Shown: one piece after another, positions 8,744 through 17,328 of the stretch
How the letters are laid out: the number at the start of each line of letters is the position of its first letter
Numbering within the stretch: the first letter of the stretch is position 1
From: Opitutaceae bacterium
GTDB lineage: Bacteria; Verrucomicrobiota; Verrucomicrobiia; Opitutales; Opitutaceae
DNA length: 64,000 bases
Assembly (NCBI GenBank): GCA_016795545.1
Contig: JAEUGX010000050.1
Coordinates: 19,402 to 83,401, forward strand
Direction: 5' to 3'
The notes under the pieces: generated by a model
What the model saw: only the letters and a program-made list of their open reading frames with translations
Told to the model about the DNA's origin: nothing
Databases searched by the model: none
Made by a program: the position numbers and the translations under genes

Positions 8744-9949
8744 ATGCCCGGGTTCCCACCAGCGCAAGAAAAAGCTCAGACGTCCGGAGCCTCGCCGCTC
8801 GGCGTCTATGTGCACGTGCCGTTTTGCGCGACGACCTGCGATTTTTGCGCGTTCTACCAAACGGTGCCCAAGGGCGACGCGGTCGGACGTTATCTCGATG
8901 GGATAGAGACGGAAGCAAGCCTGGTCGCCTGGAACGACCGCCGTGTCGGCACCGCGTTCTGGGGCGGCGGCACGCCCGGTTTGCTGCGCGCGGGCGAACT
9001 CGAGCGGCTTGGGCGCATCATGCTGCTGTACGGTGGCGGCCGGCCGGATGAGTGGACGGTGGAGCTGGCCCCAGCCACCGTGACGGAGGATCGCCTGGCG
9101 GTGCTGCGGGGCCTGGGCGTCACGCGAATCTCGCTGGGCGTGCAGAGCTTCGACGCGGCCTTGCTCGAGGCGCTCGGCCGCCAGCACACGAGCGCGCAGG
9201 TCTACCGGGCGTACGAGCTGATCCGCGGGGCGGGCTTCGCGAGCGTGAACCTCGACCTGATGTTCGCGCTGCCGAACCAGACGGAAGCCCAGTGGCGCGC
9301 CGACCTCGGCGAGGCGCTGCGACTGGCGCCGGATCACCTTTCGACGTATTGCCTGACTTTCGAGGAGGACACTGCGCTCTGGGTGAAGCTGTCGCAGGGC
9401 CGGGTGAAGCTCGACGAGGAGAAGGAAGCCTGGTTCTACCGGAAGACCTGGGAATTGCTGGGCGAGGCGGGCTACGCGCAGTACGAGGTGTCCAACTTCG
9501 CCCGTCCGGGACACGCCTGCCGGCACAACCTCAACACCTGGAACATGCACGAATGGGTCGGCCTCGGCCCCTCGGCCGCGTCGCAGTTCGCCGGCTGGCG
9601 CGCGAGCAATCCCGCGGACTTGGCGCGGTGGCTGGAGGAGACGGCGGCGGGCCGGCGGGCGACCGTCGACCGCGTCGAGCTCACGCCGGAGCTGCTGGCG
9701 TCGGACGCCGTGATCTTCGGCCTGCGCATGAACGAGGGTGTCCTGCTCCCGCGCCTGCGGCGGCGCTTCCCGACGCCGCGCTGGGCGGGGCTGGAGGACC
9801 TGCTGCCGCGGCTGCTGCTGGGCGGGCTGCTCGAGGCGACGCCGGAGGGGCGCATCCTCCTGACCGCGCGCGGCCGGCTGGTCGCGGACGCGGTCGGAGC
9901 GGAAATCCTTGAGGCTTTTGAGCCGGCCACAAAAGTACCGGCCCGATGA
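8744..9949 (+). CDS. hemW: Radical SAM heme chaperone HemW (HemN-like)
   Basis: HemW-type proteins bind heme and S-adenosylmethionine and are proposed to deliver heme to respiratory enzymes; they were long mis-annotated as coproporphyrinogen III oxidase. The 401-residue product has the iron-sulfur motif C28-x3-C32-x2-C35 near the N-terminus (HVPFCATTCDFCAF) and the GGGTP motif. The ISLGVQSF and QYEVSNFARPG motifs and a C-terminal HemN domain follow. The frame is open back to 8441, but the ATG at 8744 places the cluster at the usual distance and clears the divergent lipoprotein. Its stop overlaps the M23 gene by 4 bases. Confidence 0.9.
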   Translation: MPGFPPAQEKAQTSGASPLGVYVHVPFCATTCDFCAFYQTVPKGDAVGRYLDGIETEASLVAWNDRRVGTAFWGGGTPGLLRAGELERLGRIMLLYGGGRPDEWTVELAPATVTEDRLAVLRGLGVTRISLGVQSFDAALLEALGRQHTSAQVYRAYELIRGAGFASVNLDLMFALPNQTEAQWRADLGEALRLAPDHLSTYCLTFEEDTALWVKLSQGRVKLDEEKEAWFYRKTWELLGEAGYAQYEVSNFARPGHACRHNLNTWNMHEWVGLGPSAASQFAGWRASNPADLARWLEETAAGRRATVDRVELTPELLASDAVIFGLRMNEGVLLPRLRRRFPTPRWAGLEDLLPRLLLGGLLEATPEGRILLTARGRLVADAVGAEILEAFEPATKVPAR

Positions 9950-10962
9950 TCCGTTTTTTCCTGCTCTTCCTGGCCTGGGCGACCGTGCCCGGCTCGGTTT
10001 CCGCCCAGCGTCTGGCGATCGATTGGCCGACGCCGAACCGGGCGTGGGAGCAGGGCCGGAGCTACGAGGCGTGGGTGCAGCCGACGGTGTCGGGCGAGCC
10101 GGAGTCAGGGCTCTTCGGCTGCGTCCGCAGCCACGGAACCCAGTTTCACGAGGGCATCGACATCCGCCCGGTGGCGCGCGATGGCCGCGGCGAGGCGACC
10201 GACCGCATCACGGCGGCGATGGACGGCGTCGTGCGCTACGTCAACACCCGCGCCGGCAACAGCAACTACGGCCGCTACGTCGTGCTCGAGCATCCCGGGG
10301 TTACGCCCGCCGTGTACACCCTCTACGCCCACCTCGCGCGCGTCGAGGCCGGCATCGCCCCCGGGACCCCGGTGAAGCGCGGCCAGGTGATCGCGACCAT
10401 GGGCCGCAGCGCGGGCGGCTCGGGCATCCCGCGCGAACGGGCGCACCTGCACTTCGAGATCGGGCTGATGGCGACGGAGAATTTCCAGCCGTGGTACGTC
10501 TGGCGGAAGTTCGGCAGCCCGAACGAGCACGGGGTGTGGAATGGCATGAACCTGCTGGGCATCGACGTGCACGATTTCCTGAACGACTGGCGGGACGGAA
10601 GGGTGGACAACCTGCAGCAGTACTTCGACGGCATGCGCGGAGTCGTGAAGGTGCGGATCGCCACGACCCGCGTGCCCGATTTCATCCGGCGCTACCCGTC
10701 GCTCCTCCGCAGGCCGCTGCCGCTCGGGTTGGTCGGGGGGTGGGAGGTGGAGTTCAATGCCACCGGCCTGCCCTTCGCCTGGACGCCGCTGTCCCCGCAG
10801 GAAGCCACCGGTCTCCGGCCCAACTCCCCGCGCATCGTGTCGGCCGACGCCGCGGCGCTCCGTTCCCGCCGCTGCAAGTCGCTGGTCCGCATGCAGGGGG
10901 GCACGCAGCTGCCGGGATCGGACCTGAATACGGTGCTGCAGCAGGTCTTCGGCCTGAGGTGA
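9946..10962 (+). CDS. Secreted M23-family peptidase (LytM/LysM-type metallopeptidase)
   Basis: This 338-residue protein has a cleavable signal peptide (FFLLFLAWATVPGSVSA). Its M23 domain carries the zinc ligands H68 and D72 in FHEGIDIRP, a Y-A-H element at 127-129, and the HLHFE motif with H167 and H169. M23 enzymes cut peptidoglycan cross-bridges or act as regulators of other amidases. About 160 residues follow the peptidase domain and may be a separate beta-rich module. The ATG overlaps the hemW stop (ATGA), so translation is probably coupled, although no functional link is obvious. Confidence 0.9.
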   Translation: MIRFFLLFLAWATVPGSVSAQRLAIDWPTPNRAWEQGRSYEAWVQPTVSGEPESGLFGCVRSHGTQFHEGIDIRPVARDGRGEATDRITAAMDGVVRYVNTRAGNSNYGRYVVLEHPGVTPAVYTLYAHLARVEAGIAPGTPVKRGQVIATMGRSAGGSGIPRERAHLHFEIGLMATENFQPWYVWRKFGSPNEHGVWNGMNLLGIDVHDFLNDWRDGRVDNLQQYFDGMRGVVKVRIATTRVPDFIRRYPSLLRRPLPLGLVGGWEVEFNATGLPFAWTPLSPQEATGLRPNSPRIVSADAAALRSRRCKSLVRMQGGTQLPGSDLNTVLQQVFGLR

Positions 10963-11171
10963 ACGCCGCCGGCCGGCCGGCGGCGGATCGCCCGCGAGGA
11001 TCAGCCTTGACTGATTCCTGCGCTCCCGGGCGGGGCCACGGGGAATGAGGGGGCGCGAGTACGAAAGGACGCGAGGTCCAAATCTCTGAACGCTCGACCC
11101 TCAATGCTCAACCCCTCCTCCCGTCCCGGGGAAGTCGCGAGCGCCTGGCGGTCCGACGGCAGGAGTCCGTA

Positions 11172-11912
11172 TCAGCTCTTCTTGCCGGGCGGCTCGAAGA
11201 TGTAGCCGATGCCGTGCACCGTCTTGAAGCAGTCGAGCGAGATCCCGTTGCCGTCGAAGAGGGAGCGGACCTTGACGATGTACTGGTCCAGCGAGCGGCT
11301 GCGGATGTCGGCGTGGATGCCCCAAACCGAGTGGATCAGCTCCTTGCGCGTGATCACCACGCCGACGTGCGTGTGGAGGTAGGCGAGGATGCCCAGCTCT
11401 TTGCGGCCGGTCTTGTGCACGGTGCCGTTCGGAAACTCGATCTCGAGGCGCTCCGGGTGAACCTTGGCGCCGAGGAACTCGAAGGGGCCGTCGATGGTGC
11501 GGACGTTCTTGGTGACGTTGAAGTCCGCCTTGCTCTCCGCACGGCGGAGCACGGCGCGGATGCGCGCCACGACTTCGGTGTAGCTGAACGGCTTCGTGAT
11601 GTAGTCGTCGCCGCCCATGTTGAGCCCGCTGATCTTGTCCTCGGCCTGCGTGTGCGCGGTGAGGAAGATCGTCGGCACGTTGATATCCTCGGCCTTGAGC
11701 TGCTTCAGCAAGTCGAAGCCGGAGCTGTCCGGGAGGTTGATGTCGAGCAGCAGCAGGTTGGCGAAATTGTTCTGCAGGAACCGCAGCGCCGGCGCGCACC
11801 GGTTGTAGGCCTGCACGTTCATGTTCGCATCTTCGAGATGCTGGGTGAGGAGTTTAGCCAACTCTTCCTCGTCTTCGACGATGACGATCAAGGGACGGGG
11901 TTCAGCGCACAT
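11172..11912 (-). CDS. OmpR/PhoB-family response regulator (orphan)
   Basis: A 246-residue two-domain regulator. The receiver domain (about 8-122) has the acidic pair E13/D14, the phospho-acceptor D57 (LLLLDINLP), T85 and K107 (YITKPFS). A winged-helix DNA-binding domain follows (GRKELGILAYLHTHVGVVITRKEL, DQYIVKVRSLF, GIGYIFEPP). All phosphorylation residues are present. No histidine kinase lies next to it, so its partner is encoded elsewhere. A promoter-like sequence lies about 40-65 bp upstream. The role is unknown. Confidence 0.93.
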   Translation of the reverse strand: MCAEPRPLIVIVEDEEELAKLLTQHLEDANMNVQAYNRCAPALRFLQNNFANLLLLDINLPDSSGFDLLKQLKAEDINVPTIFLTAHTQAEDKISGLNMGGDDYITKPFSYTEVVARIRAVLRRAESKADFNVTKNVRTIDGPFEFLGAKVHPERLEIEFPNGTVHKTGRKELGILAYLHTHVGVVITRKELIHSVWGIHADIRSRSLDQYIVKVRSLFDGNGISLDCFKTVHGIGYIFEPPGKKS

Positions 11913-11949
11913 GGTGTAGGTTAAGGGTTTTCAAGAGGTGACGGATGGT

Positions 11950-11977
11950 TTTTTACAATTAACATTTCATTTGTCAA
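11950..11977 (-). promoter_or_regulatory. Candidate sigma-70 promoter for the response regulator
   Basis: On the minus strand TTGACA (11977-11972) is followed after 16 bases by TAAAAA (11955-11950), inside an AT-rich patch. The -35 is a perfect match and the -10 matches at four of six positions. It lies 38 bp upstream of the start codon at 11912. Confidence 0.4.
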
Positions 11978-12057
11978 AGCCTTGTTGACATCCGTTGCAG
12001 ATTATTGGCACGGAGAGATTTCTTGAAATCCGCAAGGGGGGACCGTTCGCTTCGCCC

Positions 12058-12933
12058 ATGAAAGTAACTTTGGGGCTGCTTCAGCATGCTTGCACCGGCA
12101 ATCCGGCGCAGAACCTCAGGAAAACCCTCGCCCTGGCCGAGAAGGCGGCCAAGCGGGGCGCCAACATCATCTGCACGCAGGAACTCTTTCGCTCCCAATA
12201 TTTCTGCCAGAGCGAGGATCACGCCAACTTTGCGCTGGCCGAGTCCATTCCCGGGCCGAGCACCCGCGCGTTCCAGCAGCTGGCGCGGCGGCACGGCGTG
12301 GTGGTGATCGCGTCGCTGTTCGAGCGGCGGGCGGCGGGGCTTTACCACAACACGGCGGTGATCATCGACGCGGACGGCAAGCTGCTCGGCATCTACCGGA
12401 AGATGCACATCCCCGACGATCCGCTGTACTATGAGAAATTTTATTTCACGCCGGGCGACACCGGGTTCCGGGCCTGGCAGACCCGCTTCGGACGGATCGG
12501 GGTCCTGATCTGCTGGGACCAGTGGTATCCCGAGGCGGCGCGGCTGACCGCGCTGCAGGGCGCGGAGATCCTTTTCTACCCGACGGCGATCGGCTGGCAC
12601 CCGCAGGAGAAGCGTGCGCACGGCGGCGAGCAGCACGGCGCGTGGGAGACCATCCAGCGCGCGCACGGCGTGGCGAACGGCTGTTTTGTCGCGGTGGTCA
12701 ACCGCGTCGGCAACGAGCGCCCCGTCGGCGGCGACGGCATCGAATTCTGGGGCCAGAGCTTTGTCGCGGGCACCAGCGGGCAGATCCTCGCCAAGGCCGC
12801 GGTCGACCGTGAGGAGCTCCTCCTCGTGCCGGTCGACCTGGGCAAGGTGGACGTCACGCGCACGCACTGGCCCTTTCTGCGCGACCGCCGGATCGACGCC
12901 TACGGCGACCTCACCAGGCGCTTCATCGACTGA
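12058..12933 (+). CDS. aguB: N-carbamoylputrescine amidase
   Basis: AguB hydrolyses N-carbamoylputrescine to putrescine, CO2 and ammonia, the second step of the agmatine route. The 291-residue protein is a nitrilase-superfamily member with the full catalytic triad: E42 (CTQELF), K115 (YRKMHIPD) and C152 (LICWDQWYPE). The HGVANGCFVAVVNRVG and GQSFVAG segments are typical of AguB rather than generic nitrilases. The ATG at 12058 gives the canonical start MKVTLGLLQ; an upstream in-frame start at 11995 adds an unrelated leader. aguA follows 65 bp downstream. Confidence 0.95.
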   Translation: MKVTLGLLQHACTGNPAQNLRKTLALAEKAAKRGANIICTQELFRSQYFCQSEDHANFALAESIPGPSTRAFQQLARRHGVVVIASLFERRAAGLYHNTAVIIDADGKLLGIYRKMHIPDDPLYYEKFYFTPGDTGFRAWQTRFGRIGVLICWDQWYPEAARLTALQGAEILFYPTAIGWHPQEKRAHGGEQHGAWETIQRAHGVANGCFVAVVNRVGNERPVGGDGIEFWGQSFVAGTSGQILAKAAVDREELLLVPVDLGKVDVTRTHWPFLRDRRIDAYGDLTRRFID

Positions 12934-12998
12934 GCGAGCCCTCCCGCCGTCCGTGGCCCTCGCCGCCGGGCGGTGGGACACACGACCACCCGCCAACG

Positions 12999-14057
12999 AT
13001 GACTTCCTCCTCCGCTATCCCCCGGGCCACGCCCGCCGCCCTCGGCTTCCGCATGCCGGCGGAGTGGGAGCCGCAAGCCGCGGTCTGGCTTTCCTGGCCC
13101 CACAACCGCGCGACCTGGCCCGGCCGCTTCCGTCCCATCCCGGGCGTGTTCGCGCGGATCGTCGCCGCGATCAGCCGCCACGAGCCGGTGCGCATCAACT
13201 GCGCGCGCGCGTTGCAGGCGCCGGCGCGGCGGCTCTGCGCCGCCGCCGGCGCGGACCTGCGCCGGGTGCGGTTCTACGACCACCCGACCAACGACGCCTG
13301 GTGCCGCGACCATGGGCCGATCTTCGTGAAAAACGACCGGACCGGCGAGGTGGCCGTGACCGACTGGGTCCACAACGCGTGGGGAGGGAAGTATCCGCCG
13401 TACGACCTCGACAATCTCGTGCCGCCGCGGATCGCGCGGCGGCTGCGCCTGCGCCGGTTCGAGCAAGCCATGGTGCTCGAGGGCGGCTCCATCGACGTCA
13501 ACGGCGCCGGGCTGTTGCTGACCAGCGAGCAGTGCCTGCTCAACCCCAACCGCAACCCGCACCTCGACCGGGGCCAGATCGAGCGCAACCTGCGCGACTA
13601 CCTGGGCGTGCGGCGGGTGCTGTGGCTGGGGGAGGGGATCGTCGGCGACGACACCGACGGCCATATCGACGACATGACCCGCTTCTTCAAGGCGGACGGG
13701 TTCGTGACCGTGGTGGAGCCCAACCGACGCGACGCCAACCACGGCCCGCTGCGGGAGAACCTGGAACGGCTGCGCACTTTCCGCACGCCGGCCGGCCGGC
13801 CGTTTGAGATCGTCACCCTGCCCATGCCGCGACCGTTCGGCTTCCGCGGCCAGCGGGTGCCGGCGAGCTACGCGAATTTTCTCGTCATCAACGGCGCGGT
13901 GCTCGTCCCGCAGTTCCGGCAGCAGCGGCGGGATGCCGAGGCCTGCGCCATCCTCGGACACTGCTTTCCCGGGCGCGAGATCCTCCCGATCGACTGCTAC
14001 GACCTGATCTGGGGCCTCGGCACGCTGCACTGCATCTCGCAGCAGCAGCCGCGCTGA
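12999..14057 (+). CDS. aguA: Agmatine deiminase
   Basis: AguA converts agmatine to N-carbamoylputrescine and ammonia. The 352-residue protein belongs to the peptidyl-arginine-deiminase-like family. Visible motifs are MPAEWEPQAAVWLSWPHN at the N-terminus, NDAWCRDHGPIF, the DTDGHIDD motif with catalytic His and Asp, and GTLHCISQQ with the nucleophile C345. With aguB it makes putrescine from agmatine and so bypasses ornithine decarboxylase. An arginine decarboxylase is not in the window. Confidence 0.96.
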   Translation: MTSSSAIPRATPAALGFRMPAEWEPQAAVWLSWPHNRATWPGRFRPIPGVFARIVAAISRHEPVRINCARALQAPARRLCAAAGADLRRVRFYDHPTNDAWCRDHGPIFVKNDRTGEVAVTDWVHNAWGGKYPPYDLDNLVPPRIARRLRLRRFEQAMVLEGGSIDVNGAGLLLTSEQCLLNPNRNPHLDRGQIERNLRDYLGVRRVLWLGEGIVGDDTDGHIDDMTRFFKADGFVTVVEPNRRDANHGPLRENLERLRTFRTPAGRPFEIVTLPMPRPFGFRGQRVPASYANFLVINGAVLVPQFRQQRRDAEACAILGHCFPGREILPIDCYDLIWGLGTLHCISQQQPR

Positions 14058-14143
14058 ACCCGGTCGCGGCGCCGACGATTTCTGCCAGCCACTTCGCCCA
14101 TAACCTCTTGGAACCCGCCGGGCGCAATCGGATCCTCCTGCTT

Positions 14144-14605
14144 ATGAAATCCGCCATGTCTTTCCTTTTGACCGGACTGCTCCTGCTGTCCGGTTGCGCG
14201 TCCATGCCCGAGCGGGTCCGCGACCGCTTCGCCGACGTGCCGCCGCAGACCCGCGAATTCGCCGGCAACCCCAAGGAGGTCGCGGCCGCCGCGCTGCAGG
14301 CGTTCAAGCGGCTGGACTTTCTTGTCACGCGGTCGAAGCCGGCGCGGATCGAGGCGGTAAGCCGGATCAACACGAGCGTGGCTTTTGCCGACTCGCGCCA
14401 GCTGTTGGTGCAAGTCGAACTGGCGGAAGGGGGCCCCGGCCACACCTCGGTGGCCCTGACCCTGACCGAGCAGGTGCAGAGCCAGTCGATGGGCGGCACG
14501 AGCCAGCAGGCGATGAGGGAACACGGATTCTACGCGCTCTATTTCGCTACTTTGCAACAGGTTATTGATGACCAGGCGGCTGCGGCGGTTTCCGACAAAA
14601 ACTGA
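14144..14605 (+). CDS. Predicted lipoprotein of unknown function
   Basis: A 153-residue protein from the ATG at 14144; the frame opens at 14108 but the later ATG gives a compact signal. It has a lipoprotein signal MKSAMSFLLTGLLLLSGC. The mature part is a small alpha/beta domain (FAGNPKEVAAAALQAFKRLDF, then strands). This resembles small periplasmic lipoproteins in which an N-terminal helix packs on a sheet. Nothing identifies a partner. It lies between aguA and rpsA. Confidence 0.7.
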   Translation: MKSAMSFLLTGLLLLSGCASMPERVRDRFADVPPQTREFAGNPKEVAAAALQAFKRLDFLVTRSKPARIEAVSRINTSVAFADSRQLLVQVELAEGGPGHTSVALTLTEQVQSQSMGGTSQQAMREHGFYALYFATLQQVIDDQAAAAVSDKN

Positions 14606-14670
14606 TTTTTCTCTTGCCCGGTCCCGGGTGATCAGGGACTTTCGATCTCTTTCGCGGCGTTCTTAGGTCA

Positions 14671-14701
14671 GGCCGGTGTTGCCGCGGCGCTCCCACCGGC
14701 C
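14671..14701 (+). promoter_or_regulatory. Hairpin in the rpsA leader region
   Basis: GGCCGGTG (14671-14678) pairs perfectly with CACCGGCC (14694-14701) around a 15-base loop that itself contains the palindrome GCCGCGGC. It lies 100 bp before the rpsA start. There is no T-run, so it is not an intrinsic terminator. A role in S1 autoregulation is possible but only inferred. Confidence 0.35.
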
Positions 14702-14800
14702 TGTCAGTCAGACCAACCCTCAACCACCGGATCCGCAAGGATCCAAGCCGGAAGCCGGGCGTTCGGGAGCAAGCGCACGTCGTTCCGACCACAGTCCAAC

Positions 14801-16474
14801 ATGAGTTCGTTAATGCAAGAACTGCTCGCCCAGAGCTCCTTCGACAAGCTGAAGGAAGGCACCATCGTCTCGGGCGTCATCACTGAAATCCGCGCCAACG
14901 AGGTCGTCGTCGACATCGGCGGCAAGGCCGAGGGCGTCATCCCCGCCAACGAGTTTACCGATCTCGGCGAGCTCCAGATCGGCTCCACGATCGAGGTCAT
15001 CCTCGAGAAGCTCGAGGACAAGGAGGGCAATCCCATCCTGTCGTATGAGCAGGCCCAGCAGAAGAAGAACTGGGAGAACATTCTCCAGAAGTGCCAGGAG
15101 GGCGCCGTGGTCGCCGGCCGCGTCAAGGCCAAGGTCAAGGGCGGCCTGATCGTTTCGATCGGCGTCGACTCCTTCCTCCCGGCCTCGCACATCGACATCC
15201 AGCCGCCGAAGAACCTGGATCAGTACGTCGGCCAGACCTACGACTTCAAGGTCCTCAAGATCAATCACGAGCGGAAGAACATCGTGCTCTCCCGCCGCGA
15301 GCTCATCGAGGAGCAGCGCATCAACAAGCGCCGCGACCTGCTCGAGAAGCTCCAGCCGGGCCAGATCCGCAAGGGCATCGTCAAGAACATCACCGATTTC
15401 GGCGCGTTCATCGACCTCGATGGCATGGACGGCCTGCTGCACATCACCGACATGAGCTGGGGCCGCATCGGCCACCCGACCGAGCTGCTGAAGCAAGGCG
15501 AGGAGATCGAGGTGATGATCATCGACATCAACCGCGAGAAGGAGCGAGTCTCCCTCGGCCTCAAGCAGACCAAGAACAATCCCTGGGACAACATCGACCA
15601 CAAGTTCCCCGTCGGGTCCAAGATCCACGGCAAGGTGGTCAATCTCGTCCCCTACGGCGCCTTCATCGAGCTCGAGCCCGGCGTCGAGGGCCTGGTCCAC
15701 ATCACCGAGATGTCCTGGACGAAGCGCATCAGCAAGCCCTCCGAGCTGCTCAAGGTCGGTCAGGAGCTCGATGCGGTCGTGCTCGGCATCCAGCGCGAGG
15801 AGCAGAAGATCTCGCTCGGCCTCCGCCAGCTGGAGCCGAATCCGTGGGACATGGTCCGCCACAACTACCCGGTGGGCGCCCGCGTCCGCGGCAAGGTGCG
15901 CAACATGACGACCTACGGCGCCTTCGTCGAACTCGAGGAAGGCATCGACGGCATGGTGCACGTCTCGGACATGTCCTGGACCCGCAAGATCAACCACCCG
16001 TCCGAGATGCTCAAGAAGGGCGACGAGGTGGACGCGATCGTCCTCGACGTCGATCCGAACCAGCAGCGCATCAGCCTCGGCATGAAGCAGCTCTCCACCG
16101 ATCCGTGGACCGACATCGACAGCTTCTTCCGGATCGGCGACGTCGTCCCGGGTGTGATCTCCAAGGTCACCACCTTCGGCGCCTTCGTCGAGCTGAAGGA
16201 CGGCATCGACGGCCTCGTGCACATCAGCCAGATCCAGGAAGACCGGGTCGACAAGGTGAAGGACGTGCTCAAGCCCGGCCAGGAAGTCACCGCTCGCGTC
16301 ATCAAGATCGACCGCGAACAGCGCCGCATCGGCCTGAGCATCAAGGCCGCCAACTACTCGGCCGAGCAGCTCGCGCAGGAGACGGCGACCTACGACCAGT
16401 TCGCGAAGAGCTCGGGCGGCACCGACCTCACCAACCTCGGCGACATCTTCGACGAGGCTTCGAAGAAGGAGTAA
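14801..16474 (+). CDS. rpsA: 30S ribosomal protein S1
   Basis: S1 binds mRNA leaders and helps the 30S subunit unfold and load structured messages. The 557-residue product has six S1 (OB-fold) repeats. The first two diverge (GTIVSGVITEIRANEVVVDIGG; GAVVAGRVKAKVKGGLIVSIG). The next four contain the repeated pattern YGAFIELE / TTFGAFVELK followed by G-x-D/E-G-L/M-V/L-H-I/V-S/T. It ends in a short charged tail (DIFDEASKKE). It is monocistronic: an upstream hairpin precedes it and a strong terminator follows 25 bp after the stop. Confidence 0.98.
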   Translation: MSSLMQELLAQSSFDKLKEGTIVSGVITEIRANEVVVDIGGKAEGVIPANEFTDLGELQIGSTIEVILEKLEDKEGNPILSYEQAQQKKNWENILQKCQEGAVVAGRVKAKVKGGLIVSIGVDSFLPASHIDIQPPKNLDQYVGQTYDFKVLKINHERKNIVLSRRELIEEQRINKRRDLLEKLQPGQIRKGIVKNITDFGAFIDLDGMDGLLHITDMSWGRIGHPTELLKQGEEIEVMIIDINREKERVSLGLKQTKNNPWDNIDHKFPVGSKIHGKVVNLVPYGAFIELEPGVEGLVHITEMSWTKRISKPSELLKVGQELDAVVLGIQREEQKISLGLRQLEPNPWDMVRHNYPVGARVRGKVRNMTTYGAFVELEEGIDGMVHVSDMSWTRKINHPSEMLKKGDEVDAIVLDVDPNQQRISLGMKQLSTDPWTDIDSFFRIGDVVPGVISKVTTFGAFVELKDGIDGLVHISQIQEDRVDKVKDVLKPGQEVTARVIKIDREQRRIGLSIKAANYSAEQLAQETATYDQFAKSSGGTDLTNLGDIFDEASKKE

Positions 16475-16499
16475 GCGGCCAACGCCTTCATCCCTTCCC

Positions 16500-16530
16500 G
16501 GGCGCCGACGCTGGTCGGCGCCCTTTTTTT
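16500..16530 (+). terminator. Rho-independent terminator of rpsA
   Basis: A perfect 10-bp GC-rich stem, GGGCGCCGAC / GTCGGCGCCC, with a GCTG loop is followed directly by seven T residues. It is placed 25 bp after the rpsA stop codon. Confidence 0.95.
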
Positions 16531-16600
16531 GCAGGTCGGGCCGGGGCCGGCTCCAACCTCCGGCTGGCGAAATCGGCAAAGTCATGCATCGGTGTGGGTG

Positions 16601-17317
16601 GTGAGCTTCAAGGACCATTTCTCGTCCAAGGCCGCGGTCTACGCCAAGGCGCGCCCGACGTACCCGCCGGCCCTGTTCTCGGCCCTCGCGGGCTTGGCGC
16701 CGGGGCGCACCCTGGCCTGGGATTGCGGCGCGGGCAACGGCCAGGCCTCGCTCGGCCTGGCGGCGCATTTCGAACGCGTGGTGGCGACCGAGCCGAGCGC
16801 CGCGCAGCTGGCGGAGGCCGCCCCGCATCCGCGGGTCACCTATCTGCCGGGAGCGGAACTGGCCCCGTCCCTCGCCCCGGGATCGGTCGACCTGGTGACC
16901 GCGGCGCAGGCGGCCCATTGGTTCGATCGCGAAAAATTCTACGGCGAGGTGCGCCGCGTGCTGCGTCCTGGAGGGGCGGTGGCGCTGTGGACTTACGCCC
17001 TGTGCCAGGTGACGCCGGAGATCGACGCGCTCGTGGATCGCTTCTACAGCGAGATCGTCGGTCCGTACTGGCCCCCCGAGCGACGGCACACGGAGAGCGG
17101 TTACCGCGAGTTCGCGTTTCCCGCCCTGGCGATGGAGCACGAGTGGACGCTCGACGAGTTTGTCACCTACCTGCGCACGTGGTCGGCCGTGACACGGTAC
17201 ACCCAGGCGCTGGGGGTCGATCCGGTGACCCCGCTGCAGCGGCAGCTTGTCCAGGCGTGGGGTTCGCCTCGCCGGCTCATCCGCTGGCCGCTCCGGGGGC
17301 GCGTCGGAACCGTGTAG
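16601..17317 (+). CDS. Class I SAM-dependent methyltransferase
   Basis: A 239-residue protein with the Rossmann-type methyltransferase motif I (LAWDCGAGNGQASLGLA). An acidic residue follows at the end of strand 2 (VVATEPSAAQLAEA), then the HWFDREKFYGEVRRVLRPGG region typical of the methyltransferase-11 family. The C-terminal part has W-x-x-x-Y/F elements seen in trans-aconitate methyltransferase-like proteins, so a small carboxylic acid is one possible substrate. I chose the GTG at 16601 (VSFKDHFSS). A longer frame to 16529 would begin inside the rpsA terminator. Confidence 0.85.
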   Translation: MSFKDHFSSKAAVYAKARPTYPPALFSALAGLAPGRTLAWDCGAGNGQASLGLAAHFERVVATEPSAAQLAEAAPHPRVTYLPGAELAPSLAPGSVDLVTAAQAAHWFDREKFYGEVRRVLRPGGAVALWTYALCQVTPEIDALVDRFYSEIVGPYWPPERRHTESGYREFAFPALAMEHEWTLDEFVTYLRTWSAVTRYTQALGVDPVTPLQRQLVQAWGSPRRLIRWPLRGRVGTV

Positions 17318-17328
17318 CCGGCACCCCG

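Noticed and set aside
8681..9550. N-terminal extension of the IPT-domain lipoprotein frame
   Set aside because: It is antisense to the HemW radical SAM core, and the lipoprotein signal starts at 8680.
11985..11990. TTGACA as a -35 box for aguB on the plus strand
   Set aside because: No -10-like hexamer lies at 16-18 bases, so I did not call a promoter.
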